NCBI GenBank assembly: GCA_030272585.1
Contig: BSYQ01000013.1
Coordinates: 310,001-374,000, forward strand
Direction: 5' to 3'
DNA length: 64,000 nt
Source: Bryopsis sp. KO-2023
Taxonomy: Eukaryota > Chlorophyta > Ulvophyceae > Bryopsidales > Bryopsidaceae
Part shown: piece after piece, positions 57,162-64,000 of the stretch
Position numbering within the stretch: position 1 is the stretch's first letter
Layout of the letters: every line of letters begins with the position of its first letter
Position numbers and translations under genes: made by a program
Notes under the pieces: model-generated
Database searches by the model: none
What the model saw: only the letters and a program-made list of their open reading frames with translations
What the model was told of the DNA's origin: nothing

Positions 57162-58773
57162 TTGAGGTCTTTTCCCTCCGTCGGACCCGCCTCGCGCACA
57201 AAAAGCGACCCGGCGCCCTCGCCCCAACTCGACATGGACGCCGAGGACCAAGAAGGGGGCGCGGGCGAGGAAGAGGCGGAGGAAGTGGCGGAGGAAGCGC
57301 GAGAGGGCGAGGGGCAGCAGCACGTGGACGAGGGAGGGGAGCGAGGGGACGATCCCAGGGCGCGGCGGCGGCACCGCTAGCTGCGGCACCAGCGAGCAGC
57401 AGCGCTGGGGCTGGGGTCGACGGGGGAGCGGCTGTGGAGGCGAGCGCGAGAGCAGGTGAAACGGGGCGACAGAAGGGTGAGGGGTCGTCTCCGGGTGCGA
57501 CTCATCACGCGATCGCGGAAACGCCCACGTGGCGGTCGTCCACGTGGGCGTTTCCCCGAGGGATCCCCGCGATTTTCGCTTGCCACATCTCCCCAATTTT
57601 CCAGCCCTGATGCGAACAGAGGGGCTGGGTGGGTTTCGCAGTCTCGGCGGGTTCGGTGGCGCCGCCGTTCTGAGGGACCCAAGCGGCCCAAGCGAAAACC
57701 GAGGACGACTTCGCCTATCGGTTTTTCAACAGTGCCGCGCTGGGCTTCGAGCCCATGGATCGGAAGGGGAGCGCATCAGGTTTCTCAGTATGGAAAAAAG
57801 AAGGGAACTGATGAAGCAACGGACGAAAGAAAAAATGGGATAGAGCGCCTCAACGAACAGGTATGTCGAGACTGGCATTCATTCATTCATTTATTTATTT
57901 AGTTTTATTTAGTTTTTTTTTTTTTTTGGGGGGGGGGGGGGGTTAAAAATATATATATATATCGAGGAGTTGGCATGCAATATCGAAGTCTAGTCATTAT
58001 TGATTGAAAAGCGTTTCGAATCCCATAAACCTTAAGAATATATTGGTAGCTGCCTTCAAGGACATCTTTCCATGGGTGCTCTTTGAAGCACCCCTTTTTC
58101 AAACACAGGTTTGTCCAACTGTCTTTCTGTTTGAAAAAATCATATTTTAATCCACGATTAAACTGACATCAGATTGTTTTCACTTCCAGCCTTTTTAAAA
58201 CAAGTTTTTGCACCCTCCAGTTCTGGTCATGTTCATTAATCAGCGTCTATGGCTGGGATATTATTTACATGACCCCCTTCTCCCCTAAATGAGAATTTTG
58301 TCAGTCTCGATTAAGGGGATTGTTTTTTGGTGATTTTATTTGCGCGGCAAAAAAAAGAGGCAATGGAGGTCCCCCAGCCGTTGAACGAACGTGCAGCCAA
58401 CATTATGTTTGAACACGTCGATTTGCTGGACTCTTCACGAATAGAGCCGCTTCTGTTGCAGCTGGTAGCGCATGTGGCTGCATACAAGGTCATATTGTCC
58501 AGGTAAATTGATAATTGATAAATATATAAATAATTAATTAAATAGATACTCCCTGAGTGTGAGTATAATTGAAAAGGGGTAACTGCCTTGTTTTGACAAT
58601 TATTTTTTTATTTTTTTTATGACAGTTCCAGTTCCCCGATCTATTGGATGAATCTGTTTTTTTTTTCTTCCCAAAATCGTTACATCAATCGTGTTCATCC
58701 TCTAAATCAATATCCCAGTAACTGCTGCACCGTTCAGTCCTGTGAATTCGCTAAGAATCCTAAACACCAATAA
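57162..58773 (+). CDS. Unresolved gene with GC-rich 5' part
   Basis: A GC-rich block (57050-57720) stands out from AT-rich surroundings and keeps several plus frames open. One frame ends at a good donor at 57860 (CAG/GTATGT) after 'KKKGTDEATDERKNGIERLNEQ'. From there phases join an exon at 58360-58502 encoding 'PLNERAANIMFEHVDLLDSS' and 'IEPLLLQLVAHVAAYKVILS', and a possible last exon at 58626-58773. The 5' part is unclear. The same frame is broken by a TAG at 57378, and another frame gives an Arg/Gly-rich stretch (GRGRGRGGGSGGG). The middle exon looks genuinely coding, but I recognise no family. A missed intron, frameshift or wrong frame in the GC-rich part is likely. Confidence 0.38.
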
Positions 58774-58988
58774 CCCCACTTCATATCCTTTTATCCAGCA
58801 TATGCAAACTCTAGCCCACAACTGAACAACCTTCCCCATTGAACACCCAGCCAAATATTCGGACTAGTATCTTTTTCTTTCTCGTTCAATATTTCCACAG
58901 TAATGCTCTTTCCCCTCCACTCCGTAACTTATTAATCTATAGCTCTTGAAGTGCATTTTCCCTCACCAAAAAATGTGTTTTAAAGCTC

Positions 58989-61900
58989 CTACCACACGAG
59001 AGGAGTTGCATGAAAAAGTTCAAGCTCTGTTACGTTAAAAGCCTGCACGATGTAGGCTTTCTTTTTTATTGAACTGATTTCTATAATGTCATAGTGATCA
59101 TTCTTTTGGTTGCCAGACCAAAGAAGGGGAATTGCGCCGTGGGACTCGAGCGTTCCATTCCAAGACTTGATGCGCCGAAGCGTTTCCAGCCGTGCTACAT
59201 CGTACCATCGGATGAGGGCCATCTCCTTGATCTCGCCTTCAATGTCTATTGCAAAAAGGAGTCTCAATTGGGCGAACCACTCCACGGTAAGACCTTGCTG
59301 ATCCCTCCCATTTATCACAACATCATCGAATCTTGCCCGCCCGTAGAATATTGGTGTAGCCCGAGCTGTTTGTATAGGATAGTCACCTTCATCAGTTTCC
59401 ACTACAAGAACTACATGGTTGACTGTTTGTATTGTAGGTGGCAATTGTACTATTTTCAGCCAAGTATTTTGGTATAGAGTCGATAATTTTTAAAAATAAT
59501 CCTAAATCATCGGCATGTAACATATCATAACCAATTACTTTATAGGGACTGCAACTTTCCAGGCAGCCGTCTCTGAAGCCCCAAAGTGCGCACGGAACTG
59601 GGTGGGTAAAATATTCTTTCGCCAGTTTTGCTTGGATGGTTTTCACCGGTTCGTTAATAATATCCTGAAATTTTTTTTTCTGATCAGACTCCGTCCTAGC
59701 CTGAAAATCCCGGTCGAACTCATTTCGCTGAGTAGGATCAACCAAACATTCTTCACAAGCATTATGGAAAATGCATGTGACATCATGCACTTCCGGATCA
59801 TCTCCCACAAATGAATGCACGACTGGAAATACTTGCTTCACCTCATTGTTAGCAAATGTGAGTGCCATACCCTCCCAAGATAATTTTTTCAATGGTTCTA
59901 GCCAATGTGACCAACATTGGCTATGTGTGCGTAGACGTAGGCGACGCAAAGCATCTCGGGGCAAATCCACAGCTTGAACAACGGGGATGTAGCCTGATAT
60001 GGTGATTCAGAGTAGACTATTCCTTGAAAATAACTGGGGTAGTCCACAACTGTGGACTCGGGTTCTTATAGTCTGCTGGGCTAGTCCCGCGGGCAGAATC
60101 GTGGTTAACCGTATTCCAGGTCATCCGGACTTGGGTCCGTGCATGACCACACATGTATGATGGGGATCAGAATGAGGTCCTGACTGGACGCGGTCCACAG
60201 CTGGCACCATTCCAGGCTGGTAGTCCGTAGTCCAGTCAGATTGATTCTGCTGCAGGGAATAGTCCATGTCTATTCCGCTGCTGGGACTACCATAACCGTT
60301 GATTCCGGTATCATAGCCAACAACAGCGATGTGGTTGCGACGGATATGAAGAGGAAGATTTAGAAGACTCGCTTTCATTGGGTAAAGACTCAACCCTTGC
60401 CGCGTTACCATAGTCTTATCAGAATATATCTAGAACAACGTAAAGAAAAACAACAGAAAGTTTAAAATCTCTTCAAACTTGATTTTTTTTTGGTTAAACT
60501 TGGTGTCTTATGTGCAGGCTGATTTTTTAAAAAGGTGGTTTGCAAACTGCAGCAGGAAGTATTTTCTAGGAGGAAAACCGAGGAGGGCCTGAGGTTCGCA
60601 TGAAAGGTAATGTGATCTGAAAAAACTGAGGTTGAATTTTTAAAATGTGATTTGAAAACTGCAACAGAAAGCATTTTTAAAGGGGAAAACTGAGCAGGGG
60701 CTGAGGTTTGCATGAAATGCAGTGTGATATAAAAAATCTGAGGTTCAATTTTTAAAAGGTGGTTTGAAAACTGCAGCAGGAAGCATTTTCTAGGAGGAAA
60801 GCTGAGGAGGGCCTGAGGTTCGCATGAAAGGTAATGTGATCTGAAAAAACTGAGGTTGAATTTTTAAAATGTGATTTGAAAACTGCAACAGAAAGCATTT
60901 TTAAAGGGGAAAACTGAGCAGGGGCTGAGGTTTGCATGAAATGCAGTGTGATATAAAAAATCTGAGGTTCAATTTTTAAAAGGTGGTTTGAAAACTGCAG
61001 CAGGAAGCATTTTCTAGGAGGAAAGTTGAGGAGGGCCTGAGGTTCGCATAAAAGGTAATGTGATGTTATTTTTCTGAGTTCTTAAATACCTGAATCGAAG
61101 CAATGACAGACCCCTCCCGGCCAGACAACTGCTGTGAATCCAGCCATGCATCCGCCGTGTGTGGTCCCAAAAAAACTCTGTGTCCATCTTCAAAAATTTT
61201 CCTTGGCTCAGTTATAATATTTTCATGTTGCATAGCTCTTCGTAGCCAATCCAGCGGATCCCGCATATGAAACTGAAAGGTATAGTCCTTATCATTAATT
61301 TTGTGTGCGATCTCCTTTTCAAACCATGGCTCTGTGTTTTCTTCAATCATCACTTGTCTTCTTTGTTTTACATCTCTTATGTTTTTGATGTACAGGTTCG
61401 CCACATGAAACCCCGGGTCATGCAATATGTCCAGAAGGACTGTTGTATCTCGGTCGGAGAGGCCCCGGCCTTCATTGCAAGAAGAAAGCCAGTGGACAAA
61501 CTCAAGTGTCCAATCCTTGGTAGGTGAGCCTTCTGTTGAGAAAAAAATTTAATCAGTAATCAGAAATGACCATAATATCTCAAGTTTTCTGAATCAAACC
61601 TTCTAACCACATTCATACCATCGAAAGCACTGTCGGGGGCAGTTGTAAAGCCAATGTCAGGGTCAAGGGTGCTGCCATGATCAAGGGGTGGTGGGGGGGG
61701 GGGGGGGGGCTGCTTTCCCGAAGCACAAAAACCGCCATAGTGTAGTATGTAGTACATATAAAAAATAAGTTGCAAGTTTGTTCAGTCTATTTTATTGTGA
61801 TGTTTTTTACAGTTTTTCAACCTGTATCATCTTAATTATTAGTCACCTTCAAACTGTGGACAAAAATCCTCTTGATCTGAGTTGTCAGCAAAAATTTTAT

Positions 61901-62099
61901 GGCTTGTATCTTCAATGCTTGGATCATCAGTAAGATGTGTCGATTGATCTCCAGGAGGATCAGTTTCTTCTTCACAAGGTGGTCGCTTCCGTGAGGCTAT
62001 GGGAGGAACACATCCACTTCCATAGAACTGTTTGTGACGTCCAAGGCCAGATTTTTTAGCAAAGGTTTTCCCACAAACACAGGAGAACTGCCTATTCAT
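58989..62099 (-). mobile_element. Decayed Plavaka-like (CACTA/EnSpm) DNA transposon
   Basis: Minus-strand pieces follow the order of Plavaka-family transposases. N-terminus (62099-61839): a zinc finger, 'FSCVCGKTFAKKSGLGRHKQ'. Next (about 61538-61092): 'DWTLEFVHWLSSCNEGRGLS', 'FQFHMRDPLDWLRRAM' and 'FLGPHTADAWLDSQQ'. After an intron (61091 to about 60430): 'SDKTMVTRQGLSLYPMKASL' and 'NLPLHIRRN'. Next (about 59990-59410): 'LEPLKKLSWEGMALTFANNE', 'VFPVVHSFVGDDPEVHDVTC' and 'GYDMLHADDLGLF'. Last (59444-58989): a C-terminal part, 'RATPIFYGRARFDDVVI'. The long stretch that should link the last two, including much of the catalytic region, is missing; they abut with a frame change. Stops break other joints. 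Terminal repeats were not found. The family assignment is from remembered motif order, so moderate. Confidence 0.62.
60534..61062. repeat. Alternating A/B satellite array (224-bp higher-order unit)
   Basis: Units starting GGTGGTTTG at 60534, 60758 and 60982 are 224 bp apart. Halfway between lies a diverged half-unit (for example ATGTGATTTG at 60645, 111 bp on). So the array is about 112-bp monomers of two types, A and B, in strict alternation. It fills an intron of the Plavaka-like transposase gene. Confidence 0.88.
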
Positions 62100-62182
62100 G
62101 AATGCTTGGTAGTGTGAGTCAATTTGGGACTAGTCCTAAAAGAGTGTGCAAGGGACGCTCTTTGGCGGCGACCCTGGGCTTT

Positions 62183-62570
62183 TTCGGGTTCGACTCCCAG
62201 TGCTCATTAATAACATCAATTAGACGCAAGAAAATTCTTGCAATTTTCCCCCAGCACGCCCAGTTCCGGCTCGCTTCCAATGGAAGCGAAACTGGAAGCG
62301 ATCGCTTCCAGTGGAACCGAAACTGGAATCCATCGCTCCCACTGGAAACGATCGCTTCCAGTTTCGCTTCCATCGTGGTTCCATCTTCCGCTTCCGTGGA
62401 AGTGAGTGTGGTAGCGACCGCTTCCATGGAAGCAGTCTTGGAAGCGAGCTGTGGGCGTTACAATCGCACGCTTCCACGATCGCTTCCGCGGAAGCGATCG
62501 GTGCCACACTCATTTCCATGGAAGCGGAAGATGGAACCACGATGGAAGCGACGTTGGAAGCGTGCAAACA
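62183..62570. repeat. Palindrome-rich GCTTCC/GGAAGC repeat, second locus
   Basis: Starts with a tRNA T-arm-like stretch (TTCGGGTTCGACTC at 62183-62196). From about 62270 it holds many GCTTCC and GGAAGC words, often paired as palindromes (for example CTTCCATGGAAGC, and GCTTCCGCGGAAGC near 62484). These are the same core words as the minisatellite at 53.4-53.8 kb, but here they are irregularly spaced, not in a regular array. It lies just outside the N-terminal end of the transposon. Confidence 0.75.
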
Positions 62571-63920
62571 TTCCGACGTTCCCCAACCGTAGTTTTTATC
62601 TTCATTTTCAAAATCAAGTTGATACCATTCGTTTTAACCGGGTGCTGAGACTGCGTCCGACCGCTACTCCGTGGGCCTGGTGGTGGGTGCTGAGTTTGGT
62701 TAGACCGCTACTCCATATGCCAAACCGTGGGTGCTTTGCGGGGTAGTCCGCGACTCCAGGTTCGACTCAATGCATATATTGCTTGGCTCCATGGAAGGTG
62801 TTTTAAGGCGGTTCTGCGAACAATAACCGTCAACGACGACGTCTTTCTTTTCGTGGGTGTTTGTTTTATTCGTATTTATCTATCCTTGATGGAATTTGTC
62901 GTCTTTGCTTAAGACAGATTGTTGGGAATTCCATGGAGTGTTTTTGGAGAAACCTACTGAACAGGATCCAGTGTTCAGCAAACAAATGAATGAATGTGAG
63001 CAATTTTCAAAATTCTTCTTTTCAAGTGTTTGTTTGGTTTTTGCAACACCTCCGTTTTATCGGTGGAAAATGTGGATTTTTAACCATTTCCTGGAATCCT
63101 ATTGTCTTGTCGTTAAGTTTCTTTGGATTATATTCTAATCAAGAGGGAAAAAGGGAAAAGAAAACCTCATATAATTTCCTTCTTTTTTTCCTTGGTTCTC
63201 CTTCACCTTTTTGGCAAAATTCTATCAAATTTCAATCAATCTTTTCTTGTTTCGTTTGAATAAATGCAAACAATTCAAACCTTTCAAGAGAAATTGTATT
63301 CAAAAAGCAAAAACATCAAATTGTTTTTTTGTTTTTTATCTACCTGATCTGGCTGATGAAATATTTTGGTTTAGGTTTGGTTCTGACCTGCCTGGAATGT
63401 CGTAGTAGGGCTCAGACAGACAATGGGGGGGGGGGACGGGGGGATCCTTACAAATTTTTTTCATTGAGTATAAGTGTGATTCACCACTCATGCACAAGCT
63501 GCTAAAATCAGTTTACTAACACCAACACCCCCAAATCAGCAGAAAAAACCGAAATTTCATCCAGATATGCCAAATTTCCAGTATACATACTCTAGGTCTA
63601 TTTTTAACATTTCCCTTCCACATCATGCCAATCTATTATTCAAAAATCCCATCCTTGGGGACCTCACAGAGAGAAAAGGGCACAGAAAAACAGGCACAAC
63701 GTGTTTATTCAAACGCACAGTCCAATACCAATACTCGTTTTCTCTTCACTGAAAGAACCCACATCATCATGTCAGGTCAAGGGGCTTGCATTCACCACTG
63801 CGATTCGGCGGACGATATTTCACCACGCCAAAAAACACAACGGACCACAGAAATTGATTTTTTTTTTCCTTGTTATTCTCCACACACGCATCGTCTGCCG
63901 CGCTCATTGCGTCGCGACAA
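62571..63920. other. Intergenic region, no gene seen
   Basis: AT-rich sequence with scattered frames of 60-104 codons and no domain character. A T-arm-like GGTTCGACTC stretch occurs at about 62758. A G-run (63424-63441) is present. Confidence 0.45.
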
Positions 63921-63921
63921 A

Positions 63922-64000
63922 ATCAGATCACCTTGTTGATAGTGCAACAGCCCACGCGAGCACCAGAATTGCCACTGGCCACCGAACCAGCGTCTCCACC
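63922..64000 (-). CDS. Possible partial coding exon at the window edge
   Basis: The last 79 bases on the minus strand are open in two frames. One reads 'GGDAGSVASGNSGARVGCC', then 'TINKVI' and a stop. The other reads 'WPVAILVLAWAVALSTR', which looks like a hydrophobic or signal segment with a possible donor after AAG (GTGATC). The frame cannot be decided without the next sequence. Confidence 0.22.

Noticed and set aside
56667-57596. 309-codon minus-strand frame in the GC-rich block
   Set aside because: Composition is Pro/Arg/Leu-rich shadow of the GC-rich plus strand; no domain, and the plus strand has the better splice donor and downstream exon.
60534-61062. CRISPR array
   Set aside because: The repeats are long, directly abutting, alternating satellite monomers with no unique spacers, in a eukaryotic transposon intron.

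Overview
The window is nuclear DNA of an intron-rich eukaryote. Coding exons are joined by mostly short introns (about 40 to 700 bp) with GT..AG borders and T-rich 3' ends. One gene has 33 exons, and both strands carry genes at moderate density. I rebuilt the exon chains by hand from splice borders, reading-frame phase and family similarity; every chain given a confidence above 0.8 closes in frame. The lineage cannot be fixed. The housekeeping proteins are far from the animal versions I know, and PSME4/PA200 looks at least as plant-like as animal-like. A Kunitz domain, an NAPE-PLD and a secretory-pathway kinase sit beside a membrane-anchored cellulase and mannanase. A microbial eukaryote (alga or heterotrophic protist) is the best guess.

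Layout. 1-3.8 kb: an intronless 901-codon gene framed by long inverted repeats. 5.9-7.6 kb (-): a GH9 endoglucanase with hydrophobic segments at both ends. 9.3-15.7 kb: ribosomal protein uS13 (RPS18, -) and histone chaperone HIRA (+), diverging from a 231-bp shared promoter. 17.8-21.0 kb (-): a type II membrane kinase of FAM20/four-jointed type. 23.2-27.4 kb (-): a membrane-anchored GH5 beta-mannanase. 28.8-30.3 kb (-): RNA polymerase subunit RPB8. 30.9-44.5 kb (+): the proteasome activator PA200/Blm10 (PSME4).

45.7-48.1 kb: two divergent genes for small secreted glycine-rich basic proteins. One ends in a perfect Kunitz domain; the other is mainly a run of more than 100 glycines. 49.7-52.2 kb (+): an NAPE-PLD-type metallo-beta-lactamase phospholipase. 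53.4-53.7 kb: a 32-bp palindromic minisatellite. 54.0-55.4 kb (+): an unrecognised acidic/charged protein. 56.1 kb: an isolated FAD-binding exon. 57.1-58.8 kb: a GC-rich, poorly resolved gene. 59.0-62.1 kb (-): a decayed Plavaka-like (CACTA/EnSpm) transposon whose intron holds a satellite array. The last 2 kb is mostly empty.

There is no operon logic. Themes are nuclear housekeeping (HIRA, RPB8, uS13, PA200) and a secretory or cell-surface set (GH9, GH5 mannanase, FAM20-like kinase, Kunitz and poly-Gly proteins) that would suit an organism remodelling or digesting a polysaccharide matrix. The most novel items are the inverted-repeat-flanked intronless gene and the Kunitz/poly-glycine pair.
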